A stretch of 64,000 bases of DNA from Blastomussa wellsi (taxonomy: Eukaryota; Cnidaria; Anthozoa; Scleractinia; Plerogyridae), in assembly GCA_947652115.1 (NCBI GenBank), contig OX393570.1:1731421-1795420 (forward strand), in the 5' to 3' direction. Shown here piece by piece: positions 11,157-23,500 of this stretch. The translations under genes and the position numbers were made by a program. Under the pieces are notes generated by a model. That model ran no database searches. It was given only the letters and a program-made list of their open reading frames with translations, and had not been told where the DNA came from. Position 1 is the first letter of the stretch; each line of letters starts with the position of its first letter.

Positions 11157-14100
11157 ATGATAATGCACTGTAGTCTTATGTGTATTATCGTCCTTTCTCT
11201 TTGTTTTCTGTCTGTTTTTGGGACACTGTTTGTTGCTGGTCCAACGAATACTCTGAAGTACAAAAACGCCTCTCTCGGAAACCTGATGAATGGAAACGTG
11301 TCACGAAACAGAGAAGAGGTCTGGCTCTATAAATATGTTTGGTTAGACAAGACTGAGGTAAAATTATATGAGGTCTTCTGTCTTCTTTTTCGTCCATCAA
11401 GGAATTTATTGAATTGGTTTAGCAACCCCTTTTAGACAGTGTGGGGGGGGGGGGGGGGGGAGTGGGAGGGGGGGGACGGCGGAATTCACTCCTGACTTTA
11501 AGCATTATTAGCTAAGCTTGACTCGTTTTAAATTTTAGAAAAAAGTCAACAAATTTATTGAATGTGTAAAATTAAACTGTCAACAAAAAAGTAACGTCTG
11601 CATATGAGCCCAGCAGCCCATCAGGCTGGAGCTTATCCCAGTTTCCTTAGCATGAGGTGACAGAGGGTATTTCTACTCCCCCTGGATGGGATGATTGTCC
11701 ATCACAGGTTACCCCGCAGCAGTAAATTCGCGGGTAACCATTTATGATCATTTATACACCTGGGTGACATGAGGCACTGTGCTAGTAAAGTGTTTTGCCC
11801 AAGAACACAAAACAGTGCCCCGTCCAGGGCTCGAAGCCGGACCATCTGATCCGTAGTCCAGCGCACTAACCGTTAGGCCCATATGCATTCCAATGGTGGA
11901 CAGCAGAGTTTAATCCAGACTTTAAGCATTATTAGTTAAGTTTGACTCATTTAAATTTGTGAAAAAATCTAGCAAATTTACTGAAAGTGTAAATTTAACT
12001 GTCAACAATGATTGACAATTTTGTACAGTATGTCATTGCCCATGAAAATTGATGCTTCCATGGCATGCTTTGTTTATACCTTCTGTTTATATTTGATTGA
12101 TAATGCTAGTAGGCTCGATTACCAGTCGCTGTTTGGGAACCAGAGCCCGCGCTCCTCCCCTAGAAGGAACGAAGACCGGACTCGAGAGAGCGGTGGAAAT
12201 TGATCCTATAGTGCTAGCACTGGAAATGTATCACAGGGATGGTACAAAAAATGTGTTCACATTGCATTGTTTCACATGTTATATTTCTTAATTGTACCTT
12301 AGTAGCATGTCACGCAAATTTGATCATTGATGGCTTGAGCCAAAATTCAGAACTATTTTGTGTACCTTTGAAGCATACAAATGTACTATACATTCAACTA
12401 GCTTTAATCTGGTATTCTCTGTGTCCTTGTTTACTTATTATAATTTTCTTCTTAGCCTCATGCAGTAAGAGTATGGGTGAAAAGTGAAACAGCAGGTCGA
12501 GTGTATCCCTTGTTATTTGTAGCTCGTTTGCAGAGAGGTGTCATATCCTGGTCAATACCAGATGAAAGGTAAGTACAGTTTAAAGTAATGCTAGGGGTAA
12601 AGGTATAGAGTAGAAACTCAGCTGTGTTCTATTGGAAATCCTTTAATCTGATTGGCTCTCCGACTTTTTTCTATTCGCCGATGGAAAACGATCGTGCGTG
12701 CGTTGAAGGCAAGATTTTTCTTGATTTTTCGCTAAAAAATACATAGTGGTAGCTTTTGGAATGCAATCCTTTATAGAGTTTCTGCTAAAACAATTGGACT
12801 ACTTGCCCTTGTTTTCTATGAGCGATAGTCAACTCGCCTGCACCTCATTGTGCCTTGTTGACTACAGAAATAATCTTTGCAGTGAATTTCCAATTTAAGC
12901 AATTGGCATAAAGAAGCCTGAAAAAATTTTGGGCTTCAACAGGATTTTAACCCGTGACCACAATACCGGTGCGATGCTCTATAAACTGAGCTATGAAGCC
13001 ACACATTGAAAGCGAGGTCAATTTGCTCTCAATGTGTGGCTTCATAGCTCAGTTGGCAGCATTGTACCAGTATTGCAGAGGTCACAGGTTCAAATCCTGT
13101 TGAAGCCCTGAATTAGAAAAGTAAGTGTGGTAGGTAGGTAGGTTTATTTACATGTCATATACTTCTCTTGTCTAGAGTTCTGTTAAAACGACTACCTTTT
13201 CTGTTGCTATGGTTTACGAGTCAAGCAAATTAAAGTTTAGCAATTCATCATTATTCATTAATTTTATACCCCTTGGCAGAGAGAGGCACGGTGAGAGTAA
13301 AGTCCACTCATGACCTTGACCATTGAAGGATAGCCCATAATATTTTGTTCCTCTACCCTAACAATTCATCGTTACCCATTTATACCCCTTGGTGGATAGA
13401 GGCACTGTGAGTATGAAGTCCAGTGACCTTGACCAGCACTTATATTATTGACTGCCCAATCATATATTATTGACTGTCCCACGCACAAACCATTGTAATT
13501 ATACCACATGACTTAGTTGTACTGTAGGCCTTAGAAAAAACATCTTTTGGGAAATTAATTTTATTACCATATTATGAATAATTGTTAATTTTCATGTCAA
13601 GTGTTCTTAAGGATAGTTCAGTTTTGTTTGTTTTGTAGATTTAATTACCATCTTGCCAGCCGGACCCTTTGTCCTTTTCTCCATGGTTTCATTCCATTAA
13701 ATATACCTGGAACAAACAAAGCTTTTTCTATTGATGTATCAACATCGTCACAAGAGCCTGTAAATTATACTTTGAAAGCAGAGTTTGCAAGCAACTTCCT
13801 GTTGTCGTAAGTAACTCAATCTATCATCTGGTAGCTACAGCTATAAAACAGCTATAAACCATTAAAAGCAATAGTCACAACACATCTCTGCAGTTTGGCC
13901 ATAACCCGTAAACATGTGCACAGCCAATTACCCGCCATGTAGTCGTAGTTATGGAGAGCTGTTTCGGCCTTGTTAGGCCTCTTCAGATTCTTCATGTCTA
14001 ATTTTGATACTGCATTCATTTGGTCAAACTTGGGGTACTCGGCAATATCGCAAAAAAAACCATGGATTTGCATTTTGTTGCAAAATACTTTGGTTTGCTT

Positions 14101-14483
14101 TAATGTAAAACTTTTTCATCAGATTAATTCAGGTCATGCGAAGGCAATCTGTTCTGTTAAAAAAACAAAGATATGAGTTTTTTTCATTAAAGATATTTTT
14201 AAAAGATAATTTTCTTTGTTTCAAACAAATAAATATAGACGACAGGCATCTATATGTAATTACTGAAAACCTTCATTAAAATTTCGTGAATTGTCAGTTC
14301 TAGTCGTCGCACTTTTTGAATATCTGTTGCATAAATGCATACTGATGAGTATTCTGTTGCTCGCGACCTTAAGCTTAAAATACAATCATTTACAAAATGA
14401 CTCAAGGTTATTTATAATAATTAACAACTTTATCGCGTAATGGAGGATGGGTGCCTGTAGCATCCAGGAGCTTCCACTAATGG

Positions 14484-14527
<44 letters not shown>

Positions 14528-17500
14528 TGACAACCCAGCCATGAGCCCCCACGTGAAAGGGAAGACAGGCACCCGTCACACTGAATAAAACAGTGGAAAT
14601 AAAGGGAGGGGAAGGGGGTACAGCCCCGAAGAAGAGCTCCCACGCCAAAACACGTTAAAATGCTGAGACACGCCAAACGCTAAAACCCGCTTTAGTCAGA
14701 GAGGACATGCAAACCTGGCGCATGCGCACATCCAAAACACCACTGACTGCCAAGGAACGCAGACGCTCTTTGTTGTTAACTCCGTTAAATTGCATTTAAC
14801 TGCATTATATTTTTTAATTACTTGAATTTTGCAGGTTAAGTAAATCATTGACGGTTTCAGTGGATCCAGCACAACCCGTGGTAAGGAAGTTACTGGTCCT
14901 ACTTTTCCCAGTAGACCGCGACTCCAAATATTTTTCACTGTCTTCACTGTGTTGAACTTGCACCATATGGCGGTATGCTTATCATGACTGATTTTTGCCA
15001 GTCATGCTGCAGCTTTGTAATGTGAAAAAGGTGTTAAATATTTACAACAAAAGTGTGATACATGATCGATGTTCAATTACTATGAAGAGGAAGAAAATTC
15101 TTGGGTGTTATTATCTACTGAGAATAATAGTGCATCAAATTCAGTGCTTTCTCCTTTCATTTCTTGGTTACCTGCATAGTTGTTCACCTTAAAATATTCT
15201 ATTATAATGGAACCTTGATAGCAAGAATTACCCAGAGGTTGGCTTGCTATCAAAAACTATCTGCATTAACTAAAACCTGAAGTTTTTGTTCAAAACAGCC
15301 ATGCATGTAAAATATAATAATATGCTATTCATATCCCCAACGTTCTTCTTTAATTATTTCACCACAGTATTTCTTGTGGAGGTACCCGGATGATGTAAAC
15401 ACTGTTGTTGTTAGGGCTGAGTCACAGGACACTAAATTGTGCGCCATTCTTTCAATCCAAGGAACACAGGTACATTTTAGTTGTTTGTAGCTTTTGATTT
15501 TTACATTGTTATTTTGCTGGAAATTTATTATCAGACACCTGAACATATTTCTGTCACAAGTATTGTCCTTGCACAATACTATAAACACCTGTAAAATAAA
15601 TCCAAGGTTTTCACTTTTGAGGAGCATGGATGGCTCAGTGGTAAGAGCACTCGCCTTCCACTGGTGTGGCCTGGGTTCGTTTCCTGGACCTGGCATCATG
15701 TGTGGGTTGAGTTTGTTGTTGATTCTCCAAGAAAAGTTTTTCTCCAATTTCTCTGGTTTTCTTCCTTCCACAATCTTAATTACAATTTGGCTGGGAATCC
15801 GAGAGTGACCTACAGGTTCACAAGACTGTTGTGTGTAACCCTCATTTTGAACAAAGCCAAATCATTATTTTTGTATTTATGCATTCTTGCATGCCTGCCA
15901 GGAATTTGAAAAATATCATTTTCTTAATCTCTGTGATTAGTGTCCTGTGTATGACCTGGCGAGGAATGTGGAATTCACAGGACATTTTCAGACTATGACA
16001 ACCAAAGCAGCCATAACCATAGAGGTAGTTAATTTGTTTTTGAAAAATTGTTGCTTTGCCTTCCTTATAGTGAGTATGTGTTTTCCCTGGAATATATTGT
16101 TTGTACTCCTTCTCAAATCTGATATGTCTCTTTTAAATTTTAGATTTTAATTGGTGTTTGCCTTCCCTGAAAAGCATGAAGCCTGGTTTTAACTAGCAAC
16201 ATCTGGAGTCAGAGTCGTAAGCGGAGTTGTAAGCATTATGATCTAACTAAAATCAAATTGACAGAATTGTAAGCAGAGTTCTGATTCCACTTATGACTCT
16301 ATCACTTACGATCTGGTGAAAACAAGATTGTTGGAGTCACAAGCAGAAAGGAAGTACTCCGGCCTGAAACTAGCAATGTAATTGGTTTATTCTTCAGCTT
16401 CTGCTTGTGACTCCGACAGTCTTGTTTTCACTAGATCATAATGAACGGAGTCATATGCGGAATTGAAAGAAAATGGAAACATTCTGATTCTTCTGACTGT
16501 GATTCTGTTGTGCTGACTCCATCGCTAGTGAAACCAGGCTTAAGTGCCCAACACATTTTGGATGTAAATTTGCCTTGCAGAGGCTTGACTCTTACTAAAT
16601 GTATTTGTACAGTATACATTTACAAAGTAACCTACTTACTTGACATTCTTTTTTAGCGCTCCAAATTTAATGAAAGTGAGTTCTACGTTGTGTTAATTGT
16701 CAAGTCATCTGATGAAGAATGTGTCTCTGGTGAACGGTTTGCAGAGCCGCACATGCAAAACACTGGCTCAGATGACTCCGGCTATGCAGGTCAGATTTTG
16801 ATTAATATAATGAGAGCTACAGGAATTGTTGTAGTTGTAGTTTTGGATTTTAGAAGAAATTATGTTGAAATTAATAATAAAATAATATAAATTATTTCAT
16901 ATACCTCATGCCAATGTGACTATTCTAGACTCTATAAACCATTGCTAAAAGTAGTTTTAAAGTGTTTTGAAGTAGGCATCAGCAACTGGAAGAGTAGGCG
17001 GCTGTGACAAGTGAGCTTGTTTGTCGCAAGTTGATTGCTACAACCATATTTAACCAGGGACACAATCAAGTAACCGCGAGACCTTTAGCAGTCGCCATCT
17101 TTTTTCTAAACCGCTGCCATTGCTGACCTACCCACCTGCATATCAACCCAAACTGAAACACTCTGTCTTGTAGATTTCTTTTATTATATAAATAGACCAT
17201 TCAAACATCTTTGCAATGTAACATTTCAGGCCCACTATCACAAAGGCAGAAGACCATTAGAATAACCGTGGAACCTACACTTTCCTGTAAGTCTACAGTT
17301 AGCTTCTGTTACTGTGTGTAGCGTGACATGTGATAGGGTCATCCCCTGAAATAAACCTGCACCCGTCTGAGACATTTGTCAAACATTGGCTATTTGTTGT
17401 CTATCTTGTAGGAACCTAATCTAATGCTGTAAAACAGTCACAAAAAACACTTTTTATACAAGAGGTAGCAAAATCTGAATCATCTTTTAATCCTGGGTCA

Positions 17501-20500
17501 GTTTTATTTGTCTTTTGAGCAACTGGTCCAGATCTCTAATTTATGCAGGTGCTTAGGAGTATGTATGTGTCAATGTCCTAATTCTTGAAACATTCTGTAT
17601 TGTGCATGGCCAGTGAAAGAACAATGAGCTTTTTTCTCCTGTTCTATAGCAAAGGATTATGTGAAGGCCATAGCAGTCCCAGTAGCATTCTTTGGATCAT
17701 TTTATGTCATTGCATTTGCCCTCCTCTTGGTCACTTGGTGCAGGTTAGCAGAGTTCACAATTGGATTTATGATTTTTGTTACTTTGGCATCTCTGTTGAC
17801 AAAAGAGAAGGCAGGTTAAGCATTGTAAGCCCTAGTGGTAAAGGTAAAGTTAAATTTGAAGATTCTGGAAAATGAGAAGACAGCTGTTTCCAGGGCGTGT
17901 TACAATTTATTCCAAAATGGCTACCATTTTAATATTCTTTTGTTTGTATTCAAATTAGCCCTTCTTACCTTGTTTTTAAGCTCAAAACTCGAATGATCGA
18001 GTCAACAAGGGTTAATATAATTTGAATGCAAACAAAATTATAGTGTTAAAAAAGGAAGCCGTTTTGGAATGATTGAGATGTACATGTATATGACACGATT
18101 TTTCAAAGGGGGTGGGGTGTGGGATCACACTGTGTCACACTCAGGGTACTCACCCATCCATGCTGTGTTTTGCTTGTTTACTTAAAGGGACACTGTCATG
18201 GTATTTTGGCATCATTTAAAATGCTGAGAAATGTATTCTTGCATCAATGGAAACCCAAAAATAATGGTGCAGTTTTGTCACCTAGGACTATATCACTACA
18301 CTGAAACTGTTTATTGCCACCTATCACTTAGGATGGCAAGGATGGAAGTGGATTGAAATTTGAAAATTGAGAAAAATCTAGCCAGTTTTATCAAATTCTA
18401 TAGCCATTCTTAGAATTCATTATGGTTTGCTCTCTGAGCCACAATTCGTTTGATATCTTCCTGTTAGTCCATCAGGAGCATTTTGAGCATGAGTAAAGGT
18501 ACCAGGTAATGATTTTAGCAGCAAATGAAGCTGAAAACAGCAAACCCTTGTGACAGTGCCCCTGTAAAGAAGTCTCACAAAGGGAGGGGGTCACGAAAAA
18601 AAGAGTTGTTTTATCTTGAACCAAAAGACAGTGTCCGCTAGTCTTTCTGCTTGCTAAGTGATTACCATGCTTCTTAAAGGAATTCGTTGAGACCACAGCA
18701 TCCACCGTCATTGAAGTTAATTTAATTTTCAATACATTATGCATTAGAAAAGAGGTACGATGGATGCATTTAATGTATCTTTAGACAAAAAGGAGGCAGA
18801 GAAAGAAGTTTAAGATCTATCTTGATGCCAAAAGAAAGTGATATTCCAGGTATTTATTGCACACGGTGTTGTACATACACATGTATACCAAACTCACCTC
18901 TGCCACACCAACAACAGAATATTAGTCCTTTAGGTGATTAGTAGGTCCTTAACTGCAGACCTTAATTTTCTTGGTTATATACCCAGGGGGGAACTTGCGG
19001 TATACATGACAGGGGGTCCGACATATTTTTTTGGGTTGGAAATTTACATGCTCTGTATTTTTTTGGGTCAAAAGATCTGTCACATAGTGTTTTAGGTCTC
19101 AAAAAAATACTCATATTTTTTTAGGTCACATCAATTTTTGTTGCGGTCGGTGGATCAGAAAAATATGAATTCAAATTTTCAGCAACATGCAAAATCATGT
19201 ATTGAGGTATGTAAGTCTTGTATTTTTGGGTGGGAAATTTTGATGCCAGGTATTTTTTTGGGTCTAAAATTTCTGGCTTGTCTATTGGATTTGCAATATG
19301 AAGCTCCATCAGACCCCCTCCTCCTGTTATGTATGATACAAGTACCCCCCTGGGGTTATATAACATTTAATTTGACAAAAAGACAAGCATTCAAACAGAT
19401 GTGTCTTTAATGTGTCATGCACACAATAAATCAAACCTCTAGCCAGCTGAGACATTAGAGGATTGGTGCCTTGATCTTGCTGAGATGAGAGTGGAAGCAT
19501 TTACCTTTAGTTAGCAAAATGGAGATGGCTGCGGCAACTGCACAGTCACACATTTCACATGCCAGTGCAACTGCCTTGTAAGTGTGCCACTTGCAAGAAA
19601 GCATTTTTTAGTGAAATGGAATTTTTCAGTTGTCTATAAAATCTGGGACCAGTACTGGTAATCTCCAGTTATAGTTGTACTGTATACAATTGTGATATAT
19701 TTTTGAGCCAGATAAATTGCGAGATGTACGGTCAGTAGTTTGTGCAACATCAAGGGTTGGTGCTTTCTGTAAGTTTTTCAAATCACAAAATTAAGTTGTG
19801 AGGGACAAGTCATGCAATGTAACAAGGTACTCAGGTGTTTGTTTTTAGTATAATTATAAACTAAGTAACGTTTTGCATGATAAAGAATTTTAACGACAAT
19901 TTCTGTTGTTTTTTTAAGATGCATCAATCAATAGGCCATTGAGGATATCATCTTCAAGACGATCTAGAGATCACTATGGATCTACACCTCAAGGTACTGA
20001 TCTTTGTGGCCAGGATACACTTATACATTTCTCTCAATTATCTGAAACTATTTTTTATTTTGGCTCAAACCCGGCTATAGGTTCATTTTTCAAAATTGGC
20101 TAACTAAACATTTAACTTTTCAAACTCTACAGTTGCATAGTATTTAGAACAACTTTATACATGTGGTCAATTCAAAGTGGTCCAGTGGTTTTTTACACAG
20201 CAACCTAACCATAAGAAAAAGATTTGCATGCAATTTCCATGTAACCTGAGGGTCTTACATAGGGTTGGCACGATATGGGATATGCCTTTTTCTGCTACCA
20301 GGAAATGGAATGAAAGTAAAATTTGGTTCTGCCGGTATATGTGTGGGTGGGATAGCGATGGGGTGGTGGTGATGGGGGGTATCCAAAGTAACTGAAAGTA
20401 CGCACGATGGTACAGTGGAGGAAACATTTTTGATGGGAAGTGGGATTTGTGAACCCCATTTTCGACCCTCTAACCTTTTATGTGGTTTTCTTTTTTTCTT

Positions 20501-23500
20501 TCTCTCCCTGCGAAAAACAGAGTGCCTGATTAATAAATAATGTTAATATATGCCAAGCAACTAGACTTGGCATTTTTCATTGTCCATTTGACTTTCACCA
20601 GGCAATGAACCATTGGACATTGATGGTCTAGAGCATTCTGAACATGACCACTTAGTTACTGATGGAGCAAGGGAACCTTCATCAAGGGACTTTGAGAAAC
20701 ATTATGACATGTTACATGATATTGAGGTGGAGAAAGATATCTACAGGTTGAGGGTAAGTGAGATATGACCAGCTTTTTCAGTGAAATTTTGTCCAACTTG
20801 CTAGTAAAGGTATTCTCAATTGAAAATTTAATGCAAACATTGATACTAAATTGCAAACTTGTAAATCATTACTAATATTAATATTAAACAGTCATATTCA
20901 ATTCTGTAGTTCTACGTCTTTGGGTAAACACTTATGAACGGTTGGGAGAAAAAATGCAGTGGAAACCTGAATCATAGACTTTGTCCAAAGGATATTGTAG
21001 TTTGGTTTGCCAACATTTATCAGATTTATCCAGTGGATAGTGTTATCCACCCTTTAAATATCTGGGTCCTGTATTTTAAAGGTGTTAAGTTGTCCATCTG
21101 GTGGGTGCAGTATCATTTTATGCAGCTGTGTGCAGCTGTGTGCAGCTCACTTTCATTATTTAATCCCTGATTTTGGATTTCCACCAGACTAGTTTAGTGC
21201 TAACAGACTTGGCAAAGAAAGAGAAGAAATACCTAAAGAAGAAATACCGACTCTACCACTGGTTAGTGGACTGTTTTTAAGCTAAGTGATCGTGAACTTG
21301 CCTTCTGTAACACTAAGCTTAGCAGGTTTTCAGGTATGTCACTGATTGAAACAAAGGAAACAAATATTTAAATAGCCAACTGACAGGAGGCAGACCAGTT
21401 GGCTATTTGCAAAGCGTGACTGAGACAAATCAAGCGAGTGGCAGGATCGAGGCCTTGAACCCGGGATCTCTGGAAATCTTACAATTCACAAGCGGCCTAA
21501 ACCACTTGGCTTTCCTTTTTGCATTATCCTTTAGTTTAAAACTTTTCCCCTGCTCTCTGGAAACACGCTTCACATGTCCCACCCAAATTTTCAGTACCCC
21601 CAGATACCTTGGTTTTATGTTGGGGCCTACGTCTTTGTTGCGATTTTAGTACTCTCAGGGCTGGTCAAATGCTCCAACAATGCTATGTTGTTGCTGTCAT
21701 GTTGTCCTTTGTATTTTTTTGTTCCTGTAGGAATCTGCTGATGATAGCTGTGTTTTACGCTCTCCCTGTTGTACAGCTTGTCATCACTTATCAAAAGGTA
21801 CGGTGACCATGTGTTTTATGTCATCATTATAGAGTTAGTCACTTAATAGTTTTAGCCTTGTACTTTCCATGGGGCCGTAACCAGACTTTTGACATATGTG
21901 TAGGCGAGGCAAAATATAGCAAGTGCTGAAGGAAGCCTAGGGGAATGTCCCCACCCACAAACCTCATTCCCATGTCAATCGACAATCACCTGTGTGCATT
22001 CAGAAAAAATTGCCTTGGGACTAGGTTGCCCTGAAAAAAACTGTGAGATCTAGAAGTTATGAACACTATTTTTATAGCAATTTCCTTCAGGTATTTCTTC
22101 TGGAAAAATCAATTTTGTTCAACCGGGGAATGTTTTCCAAACTGTGCGTATTTCATATTTCATTTTGCGATAAAATCTAGACAAGACAACTGCCTCGTCT
22201 TGCTTCTTGCTTGCTATTGCCTGATTTCATACCGTGGCAGCCTGGCACTAGTTATCGGTTTTGCCGGACGGAAGTGCACTTCAGTTTAGGAGATGGCGAC
22301 TTACACGAAAATGTGGCATTGGAATTGTGCCAGTTCCTTGTGTACGAATAATTACAGAACTAAAGGAATAACGTACTACACTTTGCCCAGCGATCCTGAG
22401 CTTCAAAAAGGATATAGGAAAGTTCTTATGAACGAAAATATTAACTGGAGAAAACATGTTATATGCAGCGCTCACTGGAGCTCAGGGAAACGAGATAACA
22501 AGAATCAATTGCCAGACATAATTTGTACAAAAGAATATGCTGCTAATCTGGAAAAAGAGTACTCCCAAAAACCATCTAGGGAATTGAAAAGGAAAATTGA
22601 CTGTACAAAAACGGTTCTCACTTCGTCGAATGCCAATACCGTGAGGAGTACTCCAAGGAAACCCCCGAAAGACAGGAGTGAAACATTCGTACCGCGTGTT
22701 AAAAAGCGACGGGTTTCAGCTGCGAACGTAGAAAAAGAAAATCAGAAGCTTAAAAGTCAAGTGGAAAGTTTGACGAGAGAACTAAATGGAAAAAAGGCTT
22801 TGATTGAAGATTTACAGCAACAGCTGTCAAAGACTCAAACAGAACTTGAAAAAAATGCTGCGAACAACAGTCAGCAACTCAATGCAATGAAGAAAGCACT
22901 CGAAAGCCAAACTTTTAGTTATGAAGCACTCATGAGATACCCAGATAGAATTTACTATATGACAGGATTATCACTTTCCGAATTAGATTGTCTATATGAA
23001 TGTTTGGAGCCTTTCTTGCACACAATTGTTTATCCTGATTGTAACAATGACGACTCGTCCCATCTTAGAAAGCTGGACACAAAGACAGAACTTATCACTT
23101 TCTTGACAATTTGTAGACATGCATTGGACCTTGGTGTTATTGCATGGATGACTGGTTCAAGTATATCAACTATGAGTAGAATTTTTGTAGGATGGTGTGT
23201 ATTCCTGAGCACCATTTTTGAGTCTATTGACCTGACCCCATTACCTGGATTTTTGAAGGACTATATGCCAAAATGTTTTATGGAGTCAGGATATAGTGAT
23301 ACTGCTCTCATAGGGGATGCAACTGAAATTTGGATCTCCCAATCAGAGAACTTTGATATTAATAATATTACATTCTCGAACTACAAGAACCACACTACAG
23401 GGAAGATATGTTTGTGGACCCTTCCTCCTGGTTTTTTACTCAAATGTACCGATGCATTTCCTGGCAGCATTAGTGATGCTGACATAACAGAGCAATCATG

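Noticed and set aside
13038..13107. Functional tRNA-Thr gene
   Set aside because: Anticodon loop lacks the invariant T33 and differs among copies; copies are dispersed and share non-tRNA flanks, as SINE heads do.
17744..17815. Read-through extension of SID1-family exon 9 to a second donor at ...AAGGCAG/GTTAAG
   Set aside because: It is open and in phase with exon 11, but the small exon 18785-18849 also fits both phases and gives a charged loop (RQKGGRERS) like vertebrate SIDT after the first membrane span. Kept as a possible alternative form only.
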